Part shown: in pieces, positions 32,408 through 43,477 of the stretch
How positions within the stretch are numbered: position 1 is the first letter of the stretch
How the letters are laid out: every line of letters begins with the position of its first letter
Source: Daphnia carinata
Taxonomy: Eukaryota; Arthropoda; Branchiopoda; Diplostraca; Daphniidae
NCBI RefSeq assembly: GCF_022539665.2
Contig: NW_026712522.1
Span: forward strand, 62,001 to 126,000
Length of the DNA: 64,000 nucleotides
Direction of reading: 5' to 3'
Program-made: the position numbers and the translations under genes
The notes under the pieces: generated by a model
Told to the model about the DNA's origin: nothing
The model's database searches: none
The model's input: the letters and a program-made list of their open reading frames with translations, nothing else

Positions 32408-32480
32408 GTTCCCATAGTGTAGTGGTTATCACGTCGGCCTAACACGCTGAAGGTCCTCAGTTCGATCCTGGGTGGGAACA
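32408..32480 (+). tRNA. tRNA-Val-AAC: tRNA-Val(AAC), array copy 7
   Basis: Consensus sequence. Confidence 0.94.
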
Positions 32481-32583
32481 AGACATTTAAGTGAAAAGCA
32501 AATGTGAAAGACGACTATTAATTTGGAATTTCCTGATTTCGTCATGATTGGATTAAGACCGTTGCTGGTGACATAAATTGAAC

Positions 32584-32656
32584 GTTCTCATAGTGTAGCG
32601 GTTATCACGTCGGCTTTACACGCTGAAGGTCCTCAGTTCGACCCTGGGTGAGAACA
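32584..32656 (+). tRNA. tRNA-Val-TAC: tRNA-Val(TAC), array copy 7
   Basis: Consensus sequence. Confidence 0.93.
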
Positions 32657-32927
32657 ATCGGTTTGCATTTTACAAGATTGACTCATTGATTCGTGAGGTC
32701 ACCGCCATCTGTAAGTCTGTAAGGCAACCAAATTTGTTTGACATCAATGACATGAATGCCACGGGACAACATTAACTAACTTTACGACAGCCTGGTTGTA
32801 TTTAGCGCATATGTGGTTTTCCATTACTTAGTACTAGGCCAAGATATAGGCAAATAATTATGAAGCTTCCAAAAAAAGATAGTGCAATCGGTGTGCAGTG
32901 TCCATATTTGTTTGCACTTCATTGCAT

Positions 32928-33015
32928 CGCCCCTGGGTGGGCTCGAACCACCAGCCTTCCGGTATCGACGAAATTCGTAACAGCCGAACGCGCTAGCCAA
33001 TTGCGCCACAGAGGC
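32928..33015 (-). tRNA. tRNA-Asn-GTT: tRNA-Asn(GTT) with 14-nt intron, type 1
   Basis: Intron 32964-32977, type 1. Confidence 0.88.
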
Positions 33016-33343
33016 CCGTTGTTGTAATTTTGCGCAAAATCATGCATATGGTAAACATCATTAACGTTTATTACAGTTTTGATTTCATATTGCTTCATTG
33101 TTCTCTACAAAAAGGAACTACTACACCGATGGGTAGATTCAGTATTGGGTTTCGTTTGCTGGTACCGTTTGCCTGGCCGTGAACACATGTAACTAGACTT
33201 ATTTCACTCACGAAATAACTCATTAACGATTTATAATAAGTTTAGGGATGTTTGGTAAGTTGAAAACTAGATTTTAGACGGATAATCTGAAAATTTCAAA
33301 CACCGAAAAATACATGGTTGACAGAGGATTCATCGTTCATGTG

Positions 33344-33400
33344 TCCTGGCTAGCTCAGTCGTTAGAGGAAAAGATTGGTAATAAATTGGTCGTAGGTTCG
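33344..33400 (+). pseudogene. tRNA-Lys-like relic, array copy 8, 5' part (split by element 2)
   Basis: Runs from the A box to GGTTCG in the B box, where element 2 is inserted. It continues at 42326 with GTTCG repeated as the 5-bp target duplication. Confidence 0.75.
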
Positions 33401-34580
33401 TGTCGGAAAATCCGACGTCCAACACTGTCGAAGGGGACGGTGAAGAGATAGACGAGTAGAAGCGGAGATGCGGGGCACTCGGAACCAGAGAGTCGGTTGC
33501 CGGGGTAAGTCCATCGTGAGGCGGGAACTAACCAAGAAGTTCCCGGTGACGGTACGAGAAAGACCGGTAGACGGTAATAGATGGAATGTAAGCGGGACTT
33601 GATGCTATAAGTCCCGACGATAGAAGTTGGAGACGCTTGACTATAATATTGAAATAACCGTACGTAGTTTACAGCTATGTAGGGCGGTCTCTGTCGAGCA
33701 AAGGCAGAAATGAATATTAAAGACGCCCGCTCTGGAGCCAGTTTTAGCCCAGAGGAAATAAATATTTAAAACCCATCGTGACTGGAGCCAGTTTTAGCCC
33801 AGAGGGAAGAGGTTGGTGCCGGAGGAGTAACCGACAGAGGGTCGGCCAAGGAGAGTTGGAGGTGGGAGGTCAGCGGCAGTTCCTGAGGCTGAAAAGGGTG
33901 ACGGAACAACGGTGACATCTACTCCAGCGTTGATATTCATGTTCGTGCTATTATATATATCAATCAACGGTGTTTTGTAAATTGAGTATATAAAGGCCGG
34001 TTTTGGCCGAGTATAATACACACGAGTTTCACCGAAGCCCCCGGAGTCGGCTCTTCATTTTCTGCTGGTAATTACTATCACGTTCCGCTTGTTATCACTT
34101 GTGTTGCTGCCCGTCGCAACTGGCCATCAAACTTCTGCCCGGCCGCGATAAGCTGCTTCTGCCCGTCAGCCCTCTTCATTTTGCCCGGCTCATTTTCTCG
34201 ACGGCTACAACGAAGCTGCTTTTACAACCGCTCTCATCCGGATTAGATCCTGTTTTTGCCGTCGCTTCACTTGGAGATCCGTCCGACCCGGGGGCACTCG
34301 ACGCCAAGGATCACAAGTAATCTAGCGTTTGTTATTCGTGTCCGTCATATTGGCCGCGCCCTGTCTCGGCATCGTTTTTTGAGGTCGTTGGCCTCCAGAA
34401 CAGTTGTCGGGCGTCATTGCGGCCCAGTCCGCCAAGTCATAGTAGCACGGTGCCCCCACCGGCTGCCCAGACGTACCGCGGCTATTGCCTTGGGTTTCAG
34501 AGGACCCAGTACCACTACTTTACGCTGAGCCGGCAGACTCCGGCATTTGAGAATCGCCCGGCCAAGGGGCATATCTCAAA
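33401..34580 (+). repeat. 5' LTR of element 2 (1,180 bp)
   Basis: Same length as 41146-42325 and nearly identical. Contains TATATAAAG at 33987-33995; the transcribed part after it has no ATG. Confidence 0.95.
33987..33995 (+). promoter_or_regulatory. LTR TATA box of element 2
   Basis: TATATAAAG followed by a GC-rich GGCCGGTTTTGGCC, conserved in the element 1 LTR (26889-26897) and the 3' LTR (41732-41740). Transcription probably starts about 25-30 nt downstream. Confidence 0.65.
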
Positions 34581-34581
34581 T

Positions 34582-34592
34582 TGGTCCTTCGA
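34582..34592 (+). promoter_or_regulatory. Primer-binding site of element 2 (tRNA-Tyr)
   Basis: TGGTCCTTCGA, one T after the LTR, complementary to the 3' acceptor end plus CCA of an animal tRNA-Tyr; identical in element 1. Confidence 0.7.
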
Positions 34593-34631
34593 ACAAAAAT
34601 AATAACAGAAACGTCCGTACATTCCATAACA

Positions 34632-35342
34632 GTGTCGGACAGCATACATCAGCAGCACCAGCAGGCGGTGTACGCAAGATTCCAACAACTCCTAGACTCA
34701 GAGGCTCGTGCTTACGAACTCTGGAAAGAGTTAGAACAGACCATCCCGAAAGGTGTGTTCAGGAGACTTCGCATCCCGGAGCCGTTCCCTGAACAACGTG
34801 CCAAGAGATCCGTGGAGAAAAAGAGTCGGCCAAACCCTTACACGCGACCGACCGCTCCGACTTTGGACTCGCCAGCCCAGTTCTTAAACGAACAGGAGAG
34901 GGAACAGCTAGCTGCCCTCACCAAAGTTAAGGAGTCACACTCCTCGGCAATAGCAGCGGCACAAAAGGCAGCAGAACGAGCCGAGGAACACGCCAGATTC
35001 CTGCTGGAGACAAGTAAGCTGAGACGCGATAAGGAAGAGCTTCAGAGAAGGGAGCAGTTATTGGAAAGAGCGCGCGGTGTCAAAGAGTTGCCGCCCGCCA
35101 CATTTCAAGTACCGGTCCCTCCACCGACCCCCACGGTGCTGAGCCAAGAAATAAGTGACCTCGCCGCTGGACCTTCAAAAGAGCCAGCGAAAAAAGCGAG
35201 GTCCACATCAGGGATACCAAAAAGTTGGAAGAAATCTTCACCCGAAGAAAGGCTGAGCAGGCAACTATCTAAGCGACTGGCAAAAACAGGGATAGCTTCA
35301 TCCTCCGAGGACGAAATCCTTAAGTCCCCAGTGCTTGTTTAA
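34632..35342 (+). CDS. ORF1, ATG-less coiled-coil protein ahead of gag (element 2)
   Basis: Homologue of the element 1 ORF1, starting here at the equivalent GTG; the frame is open back to 34551 without any ATG. It keeps frame through many substitutions and one 6-nt indel relative to element 1, which favours coding. Same order of features: charged helix with QEREQLAAL, Pro-rich PVPPPTPT, basic C-terminus, SSSEDE. No methionine. The stop is followed by a ~98-nt A-rich spacer before the gag ATG. Function not recognised. Confidence 0.55.
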   Translation: MSDSIHQQHQQAVYARFQQLLDSEARAYELWKELEQTIPKGVFRRLRIPEPFPEQRAKRSVEKKSRPNPYTRPTAPTLDSPAQFLNEQEREQLAALTKVKESHSSAIAAAQKAAERAEEHARFLLETSKLRRDKEELQRREQLLERARGVKELPPATFQVPVPPPTPTVLSQEISDLAAGPSKEPAKKARSTSGIPKSWKKSSPEERLSRQLSKRLAKTGIASSSEDEILKSPVLV

Positions 35343-35440
35343 TATTTGTTGTACTGTTATAATTTGTTATCAGGAATAAAACTATCTCTACTACTATCAA
35401 AAAAAAAAAAAAACTCTATCACTATCAAAAAAAAAAAAAA
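35343..35440 (+). other. A-rich spacer between ORF1 and gag
   Basis: Contains two long A tracts (13-15 A) ending directly at the gag ATG. Element 1 has a similar A-rich spacer (20529-20636). It may favour unstructured scanning or internal initiation at gag; inferred only. Confidence 0.5.
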
Positions 35441-38400
35441 ATGTCAGTTCCGTCAAGGAGAACGAGACAAGCGGTCACGGACCCAGAGGAGACGACTATC
35501 GACGAAAGATTGTCGATCGTCGAGGAGAAAGTAGAAAATATACAAGGCAGGCGACGGGTATCACTCTATGCTACACAAGAGAGTGGAGGTCGCGGAGAAA
35601 ACAATCGAAAAGTTTATAACAGACATGGGAATAAAAATGAAGGCAATAGAGAAAAAGATAAAAGACATGGAGGATTTAGAGGGAAGATTGGCGGCAATAT
35701 CAGAATTGGTGAAAGAAATAGACGGGAGAAGTAATAAAGCGTTGAACTCTGCAGCGAAATTAATCGAGCAAGCGAAAGAAAGCTTTTCGATGAAGGAACA
35801 AATCCCGGAGATCGTGGAGGGAGTGAGAGCAGAAATAAGGTCAATCGTGGAGAGAACGATAGAAGACAGCCTGCCCGGCCTAGAGGATAGTCCGATAAGA
35901 CGACAAGAGCCTTTACGGGCTTCGTCAAGGGCTGACTCCCCACTAGGGACGCGGGAAGAGTTACTTGAGGATCGGGCTCTGATAAAAAGGGAACTGAAAG
36001 ACAGTATTGCGTTGGCGGAAGCCGACGCTGAGAGTAGACAGAAATACATAGACAAGGCCGAAGCTCGGTGGGTGGCCATCGTAGCGTTGAACGAAAAGCT
36101 TGCCGCAGTCTCTACGGCAGCCGAGAAGGCGAGCGACAGAGAAACAGAGGATAAACTGAGAGAAAGAATGAAAAAATTAAGAGAGAAATACAAAAAGTGC
36201 GAGACTCAATCGCCAGTAACCAGAACAGCGCTACCTCTACCGACGTTTAACGGAGAGATCACAGCGTGGAAAGGATGGAGAGCGATGTGGACGGCGTATG
36301 ACGCCGATCCAAGATTGACAGAGGCGGAAAAATTCCAATATCTGCGGACAAGCCTGAAAGGTAAGGCCGCGGAATTGATATCGCATATACACTTTGATGA
36401 GAACCAATATCAGGAAGCAATGCTGAAATTGGAAAAGAGATTCGGGGACACAGAAAAATTAAAAGCCCACTACGTAAACGAACTGAAAAGTCTCGTGGCC
36501 GTAAGACTGGGAGACTCAGCAACGATCAGCCAGTTGAAGAGAATCTTTGACGGGTTGACAAATGCAAGAGCCGCCCTGACGAGTCTCAAAGTGGATATGG
36601 GCGGCTATGGAGAATACATCGCGGGGGACGTGTTGAAGGCACTGCCTAAAGCCTTAACCTCGCGATGGTGGAGAGACAAATGGTTCGATGAGGATCAACC
36701 GACATTAGAAGCCATTCTCAAAGAGCTTGATCGAGAGATAAGGCTAAGAGAGATGGAGGAAGATCCCGTGAGCCAGCCGCAGAGCCCGAGAAGGGAGCCT
36801 CAAGAGAGGGGAGGTAGGATGACACCCTGTTGTTTTTGTCAGCAGAATCACATACACCACAGGTGTATGGTAAATACCCCGCAATTCAGACGAACGCTCT
36901 GCGAGCGGGAGAACCGTTGTTTGAAATGCCTCGGCAGATCGCATCGGACGGAACACTGCGTAGCCAGGGTCCCGTGTAGGAATTGCGGGAGTATAGACCA
37001 TAGCCCAGCGCTGTGCCTGTCAAGACAGAGACAATACGGGCCAGTCAGATCACAGTCCCCGCAAAGGCCGATGAACAGATCGGTAACGATAGATACCAAC
37101 GTGAATTGTGCGCAGGCAACCTCGATCGGACTGCCCACGTTCACGGCGGTATTACAAGGAAAAAATAACAGAAAAATAAAAGTGCTAGGCCTGATAGACT
37201 CGGGGAGCGAGAAAACGTTCATCCGACAGAGTCTGATCAGACGATTAAAAGCGGACGAAGAAGATGAAGGAGAGATAAGAGTGAACACGTTTGGGTCAGA
37301 CCAAGCGGAAAGATCAGTGCTAAAGACCTATAGCATATGGATGATTCCCGAAAGACAGGGAAAAATAAAAATTAAAGCTACGGCGATAAAATATGTGGCG
37401 AAAGCAACCCCTAAGGTCCGGTCAAAATTAGTGGAGATTTTGACGGAACAGGGGGAGAAGGTCGCGGACGAAAGACATTTGAGGGCAGACAATAAAACAG
37501 AGTTTGACATGATAATAGGGTGTGACTATTATTGGCAAATTCTAAAACACCAGACAAAACAGGGTCCAGACGACTCAGTGGCATGTGCCAGTAAGCTGGG
37601 GTGGATCATTTTTGGGGCACCCACAGCAGGAAATCCGAGAGAAGTGTCGGCAAACATTGTTACACAGGCCGACGGAAAGAAAGCGATGGTAGATTTCAAG
37701 GAATTCTGGGCCTTGGAACACATGGGAGTTACGCCCCAAGAGTTAGAGGACCCGGGGTTCCTGAAAAATTATCAGGAGACCATAAAGAAAGATCAGACGG
37801 GCAGATATGAGATTCTGTTCCCGTTTAAAAATAACAGAAGGTCGATGGAGACCAACAAAAACATAGCTTCGATAAGATTGACGGGGCTGTTGAAGAAAAT
37901 GAAACGGGAGGACAGAATGGCCTACCACGAAGTTTTTCAACAGTACCTCGAGAAAGGCTACATAGAGGTAGCGGATAAAAATTACACAGGGGCATGTACG
38001 TATTTACCGCACAGACCAGTGATAAAAACAGAGGCGGCAACCACCAAGATCAGACTGGTGTTTGACGGCTCGGCCCACCAGCAGAATAGGCCTAGCCTGA
38101 ACGATCTGTTGGAAACCGGGCCGAACCTAAACCCGGAGCTCTTGGCGGTGCTGCTCAGATTCAGGCAGAACGAGATAGCGTGGATGGCGGACATCACGCA
38201 AGCATTCCTACAGATAGGAATACAGAAAGAACACGGACAGATAGTCCGATTCCTATGGATAAAAGACCCGAAAGATGATAACTCGGAATGGATAGAATAC
38301 AGGTGGAAGAGAGTACCTTTTGGACTCTCGAGTAGCCCATTCATCTTACGAGCAGTTATATTAAAATGCTTGGATGAGCATAAAGATGAATACCCAGAGC

Positions 38401-41204
38401 TGGTGGGAAAGCTGGGCGCGCAGTTATACGTGGACGATTGGTTGGGGGGAGCGAGTAGCATTCCCCAAGCAATAGAAGCGATAACACAAGCCCAGAAAAT
38501 ATTTAGTTCGGCCAAAATGGAGCTTCGAAAGTGAACGACAAACAGCGTGGCACTGAGAGAACAGTTGCACGCGTTACAGTTTCAAAAAGAGGAAATAACG
38601 ATGGGAGACAGTACAGAGAAAGCAGTTAAAGCCCTGGGAGTCACATGGGATCCGGAGACGGACTCATTTCGATTCAAGCCAGAAAAAATAATAGAAGAGG
38701 CCGAAGAGATGAGCAAGAGGCCGACGAAAAGGAAGTTGTTCAGCCTTGCGCTGAAAGTCTTCGACCCGCTGGGATTGATATCGCCGGTAACGGTGGTAGC
38801 GAAGATTATCATGCAGAAGGTCTGGATAAACAAAACAGGCTGGGATGAACCAGTGTCGGCAAGCATAATGCCACACTGGGAGACGTTCATTAAAAGTTTG
38901 TCGGACCTCAGGAACACAAAGCTGGGGCGGTTGACTGGAGAGATCCGTTCACCGAGACTACACTTGTTTTGCGACGCGAGTGACGACGCGTACAGTGTAG
39001 CCGCATATCTGGAGAACGGAGAAGATACAAAGCTGTTATGCAGCAAAACCCGGATAGCACCGGACCCCAAAAAATCAGTGTCGACCCCCAGGCTGGAGTT
39101 GCTCAGTAATCTGCTGGCAGTCAGACTGGGGGAATACATTGAAAAGTCTCTGGGACGGTCGTTTGAGAAAACACTGTGGACGGACTCGGCGATAGCCTAC
39201 TGGTGGATGAAAGGCGAATCGGGCCGTTGGAAACAGTTCGTCCACAACCGGGTAACAGAAATCAGGGAGAAGATCGACATAGGGTCGATAAGGCACTGTC
39301 CGGGAGTTCAGAACCCGGCAGATATAGCATCGAGAGGGGCTTCAGTGAGCCAGCTGAACCATAAGAAAGATTGGTGGTCAGGCCCAGAGTGGCTGAACAA
39401 AAAAGAGAATTGGCCGAAGAATCCAGCCCAAATGGAGCAGGATTGTACAGAAGAAATCAGAAAAGAGGAAAAAATGAAAGAGATAACACAATGTAGTGTT
39501 TCGATGTCAAAAGAAAAAGAGTGGTACGAGAACTATAGTTCGTTGCGTACGATAATCAGAATCTGGGCGACAGTGAAGAGAGCGGTGAAGAGGTTTAAGG
39601 GACAACCGAATCCCGAGACACCGCTGGCGGAAGTGTCGGGTGGCGCCGACAAGAAACAGTTCAACATCCTCGCAGCAGAAGAGGTAGAACAAGCGGAGTT
39701 AGATCTATGGCGGAAGATGCAAAATGACGCATACAAAGATGAAAGAGAAGCCATAAAAGAGAAAAAACCCTGGAAAAATGATAAGTTGAGAAAGCTGGGA
39801 TTGGCCTGGGACGAGAGAAACGGGCTAATCAGGTGTTACGGCCGCCAAGAAAATTGGTTGCGGCTTAACGGTAGAGAAGCGGTAATCCTGTTGCCTGAAA
39901 ACCACTATTTGACGGGCAAACTCATAGAGCAGACGCACGAACGGTTGCTGCACACTGGAGTAAGCACGACGATGGTGGAAGTACGGCGGACGTTTTGGAT
40001 TCCAAGACTAAGGCAAACGATCAAGAAAGAGTTGAAAAGGTGCATGAAATGTCAGAAACTAGATTCGAGACCGTTCAACGAAGTCCCGGCTCCACTACCG
40101 GTAGATCGACTTCAAATGGCGAACCCGTTTAATGTAACGGGGATAGACTTTGCGGGACCGTTCCCGATAAAACTGACGGCAAGAGGTGGACAAGCGAAGG
40201 CCTACATTTGTTTGTTCACGTGTGCGGTAACAAGAGCCGTGCATTTAGAAATGACCACAGACTTGGAGACGGCATCCTGTATTTTTGCACTGAGAAGGTT
40301 TTTTGCAAGAAGAGGGGTGCCGAAAGCCATGTATTCAGATAACGCGAAATCATTCACACAAGCCGCGAAATACCTGAGAGCGGCGTACAAAAGTGAGAAC
40401 GTGTATAATACACTAGTGGACCTAAATGTCAAGTGGAGATTCTCCCCGAGCCTGGCCCCTTGGTGGGGCGGGTTCTGGGAGCGGATGGTCCAGACAGTGA
40501 AGAGGCTATTATACAAAACGTATGGAAACGAGTGTCTGGAATATGACCTGTTCCAAACGGTGTTAACCGAGATTGAAGATACGATAAACACGAGGCCATT
40601 AACGTATGTCTCTGACGACGATAATGAACCTCTAACGCCGAAGCATTTGATCACAGGCTATAGACAAAATCAAAAACACCCGGTAGACGAGGAGGAGAGA
40701 GAATATTCAGACAGAATACGTCTAACCAAGCGGGAGAAAATTAGAAGAAACCTGCTAGCAAATTGGTGGGGAGATTTCTATAAAGAATATGTGGCAGACC
40801 TCGAGAAGTTCCACTGTCCAACGCCGGGTAGAACAAAACAAGTTGAGGTGGGACAAGTGGTGCTGATACACGACGAGAAATCCAAGAGAACGAAATGGAA
40901 AGTAGGAAGAGTGGCCAAATTATACCCGGGCTCAGACAACAAGTTCAGGAGGGTAGCAGTATTAATCGCAGATAAGGGTTCAGGAAAAGGGTCAATACCC
41001 ATATACCGGGACATTAAGTGTCTTTACCCGTTAGAGTTACACGCGGGGACGATAGACGATGACCATCAAAATACTTCACCGTTCCAAGACACTGAAGACT
41101 TGGACAGTTCGGACTCTGAGTTGGACGAGGGTCCAACGGGGGAAGTGTCGGAAAATCCGACGTCCAACACTGTCCAAGGGGACGGTGAAGAGATAGACGA
41201 GTAG
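35441..41204 (+). pseudogene. gag-pol of BEL/Pao element 2 (one frameshift, one nonsense)
   Basis: About 1,920 codons from the first ATG of the transcript. A 2-bp deletion in an A run near 35542 shifts frame early in Gag, and a TGA at 38532-38534 replaces a Trp just after the RT palm (element 1 has TGG). Otherwise one open frame: DUF1759-type Gag core near 36230-36600; two CCHC knuckles near 36919-37020; protease DSGS near 37197; RT with YVDD at 38427-38438; Peptidase_A17/RNase H-like block near 38950; integrase H2C2 near 39940-40060, then catalytic D near 40147, D near 40338 and E at 40479-40481 (GGFWERMVQ); DUF5641-type end. The stop lies 59 bp inside the 3' LTR. No env. Confidence 0.94.
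41138..41145 (+). promoter_or_regulatory. Polypurine tract of element 2
   Basis: GGGGGAAG immediately before the 3' LTR, inside the pol reading frame. Confidence 0.65.
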
Positions 41205-42325
41205 AAGCGGAGATGCGGGGCACTCGGAACCAGAGAGTCGGTTGCCGGGGTAAGTCCATCGTGAGGCGGGAACTAACCAAGAAGTTCCCGGTGACGGTAC
41301 GAGAAAGACCGGTAGACGGTAATAGATGGAATGTAAGCGGGACTTGATGCTATAAGTCCCGACGATAGAAGTTGGAGACGCTTGACTATAATATTGAAAT
41401 AACCGTACGTAGTTTACAGCTATGTAGGGCGGTCTCTGTCGAGCAAAGGCAGAAATGAATATTAAAGACGCCCGCTCTGGAGCCAGTTTTAGCCCAGAGG
41501 AAATAAATATTTAAAACCCATCGTGACTGGAGCCAGTTTTAGCCCAGAGGGAAGAGGTTGGTGCCGGAGGAGTAACCGACAGAGGGTCGGCCAAGGAGAG
41601 TTGGAGGTGGGAGGTCAGCGGCAGTTCCTGAGGCTGAAAAGGGTGACGGAACAACGGTGACATCTACTCCAGCGTTGATATTCATGTTCGTGCTATTATA
41701 TATATCAGTCAACGGTGTTTTGTAAATTGAGTATATAAAGGCCGGTTTTGGCCGAGTATAATACACACGAGTTTCACCGAAGCCCCCGGAGTCGGCTCTT
41801 CATTTTCTGCTGGTAATTACTATCACGTTCCGCTTGTTATCACTTGTGTTGCTGCCCGTCGCAACTGGCCATCAAACTTCTGCCCGGCCGCGATAAGCTG
41901 CTTCTGCCCGTCAGCCCTCTTCATTTTGCCCGGCTCATTTTCTCGACGGCTACAACGAAGCTGCTTTTACAACCGCTCTCATCCGGATTAGATCCTGTTT
42001 TTGCCGTCGCTTCACTTGGAGATCCGTCCGACCCGGGGGCACTCGACGCCAAGGATCACAAGTAATCTAGCGTTTGTTATTCGTGTCCGTCATATTGGCC
42101 GCGCCCTGTCTCGGCATCGTTTTTTGAGGTCGTTGGCCTCCAGAACAGTTGTCGGGCGTCATTGCGGCCCAGTCCGCCAAGTCATAGTAGCACGGTGCCC
42201 CCACCGGCTGCCCAGACGTACCGCGGCTATTGCCTTGGGTTTCAGAGGACCCAGTACCACTACTTTACGCTGAGCCGGCAGACTCCGGCATTTGAGAATC
42301 GCCCGGCCAAGGGGCATATCTCAAA
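41146..42325 (+). repeat. 3' LTR of element 2 (1,180 bp)
   Basis: Begins TGTCGGAAAATCCGAC, ends GCATATCTCAAA. Its first ~59 bp encode the end of Pol. Confidence 0.95.
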
Positions 42326-42346
42326 GTTCGACCCCCACCTCGTACG
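42326..42346 (+). pseudogene. tRNA-Lys-like relic, array copy 8, 3' part
   Basis: Continuation of 33344-33400 after element 2; starts with the duplicated GTTCG. Confidence 0.75.
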
Positions 42347-42414
42347 AGTAGTGTTGAATGTTCATCAGGTCAATTGCTGTTGGTATATTTGGCTGTAATA
42401 GTTGTCTGAAATGC

Positions 42415-42487
42415 GTTCCCATAGTGTAGTGGTTATCACGTCGGCCTAACACGCTGAAGGTCCTCAGTTCGATCCTGGGTGGGAACA
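42415..42487 (+). tRNA. tRNA-Val-AAC: tRNA-Val(AAC), array copy 8
   Basis: Consensus. In this unit element 2 separates it from the upstream A box of the relic. Confidence 0.94.
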
Positions 42488-42590
42488 AGACATTTAAGTG
42501 AAAAGCAAATGTGAAAGACGACTATTAATTTGGAATTTCCTGATTTCGTCATGATTGGATTAAGACCGTTGCTGGTGACATGAATTGAAC

Positions 42591-42663
42591 GTTCTCATAG
42601 TGTAGCGGTTATCACGTCGGCTTTACACGCTGAAGGTCGTCAGTTCGACCCTGGGTGAGAACA
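42591..42663 (+). tRNA. tRNA-Val-TAC: tRNA-Val(TAC), array copy 8
   Basis: One change: position 49 is G (GTCGTCAG), weakening the first T-stem pair. Confidence 0.85.
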
Positions 42664-42934
42664 ATCGGTTTGCATTTTACAAGATTGACTCATTGATTCG
42701 TGAGGTCACCGCCATCTGTAATTCTGTAAGGCAACCAAATTTGTTTGACATCAATGACATGAATGCCACGGGACAACATTAACTAACTTTACGACAGCCT
42801 GGTTGTATTTAGCGCATATGTGGTTTTCCATTACTTAGTACTAGGCCAAGATATAGGCAAATAATTATGAAGCTTCCAAAAAAAGATAGTGCAATCGGTG
42901 TGCAGTGTCCATATTTGTTTGCACTTCATTGCAT

Positions 42935-43008
42935 CGCCCCTGGGTGGGCTCGAACCACCAGCCTTCCGGTTAACAGCCGAACGCGCTAGCCAATTGCGCC
43001 ACAGAGGC
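42935..43008 (-). tRNA. tRNA-Asn-GTT: tRNA-Asn(GTT), no intron
   Basis: Consensus 74-nt gene with the CGCG-type 5' flank (GAGGCGCG on the + strand). Confidence 0.93.
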
Positions 43009-43336
43009 GCGTTGTTGTAATTTTGCGCAAAATCATGCATATGGTAAACATCATTAACGTTTATTACAGTTTTGATTTCATATTGCTTCATTGTTCTCTA
43101 CAAAAAGGAACTACTACACCGATGGGTAGATTCAGTATTGGGTTTCGTTTGCTGGTACCGTTTGCCTGGCCGTGAACACATGTAACTAGACTTATTTCAC
43201 TCACGAAATAACTCATTAACGATTTATAATAAGTTTAGGGATGTTTGGTAAGTTGAAAACTAGATTTTAGACGGATAATCTGAAAATTTCAAACACCGAA
43301 AAATACATGGTTGACAGAGGATTCATCTTTCATGTG

Positions 43337-43409
43337 TCCTGGCTAGCTCAGTCGTTAGAGGAAAAGATTGGTAATAAATTGGTCGTAGGTTCGACCCCCA
43401 CCTCGTACG
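43337..43409 (+). pseudogene. tRNA-Lys-like relic, array copy 9
   Basis: Last copy toward the right with T-stem GTAGG; further copies read GTGGG. Confidence 0.6.
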
Positions 43410-43477
43410 AGTAGTGTTGAATGTTCATCAGGTCAATTGCTGTTGGTATATTTGGCTGTAATAGTTGTCTGAAATGC

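Larger units (their letters stand above)
27575..33400 (+). repeat. tRNA tandem array, middle block between the two retrotransposons
   Basis: About five and a half units with periods of 1,061-1,078 bp. Units are moderately diverged. The unit pair starting at 29037 and 30113 is nearly identical apart from the tRNA-Asn intron. It ends inside a Lys-like relic at the element 2 insertion. Confidence 0.9.
33401..42325 (+). mobile_element. BEL/Pao LTR retrotransposon, element 2 (young, 8,925 bp)
   Basis: Full-length: 1,180-bp LTRs at both ends (TGTCGG...CTCAAA), tRNA-Tyr primer-binding site, ATG-less ORF1, gag-pol, polypurine tract. Flanked by a 5-bp duplication GTTCG (33396-33400 and 42326-42330) lying in the B box of a tRNA relic. 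The two LTRs differ at only two positions I could find (near 33430 and 33962), so insertion is recent. Even so gag-pol carries a 2-bp deletion and one nonsense codon, so this copy is probably not autonomous. Confidence 0.95.

Noticed and set aside
19812-35342. ORF1 as an envelope gene
   Set aside because: It lies upstream of gag and has no signal peptide, transmembrane segment or Cys pattern.
38532-38534. Programmed TGA readthrough in element 2 pol
   Set aside because: Element 1 has TGG at the same codon and no conserved readthrough context is seen; a simple nonsense mutation is more likely.
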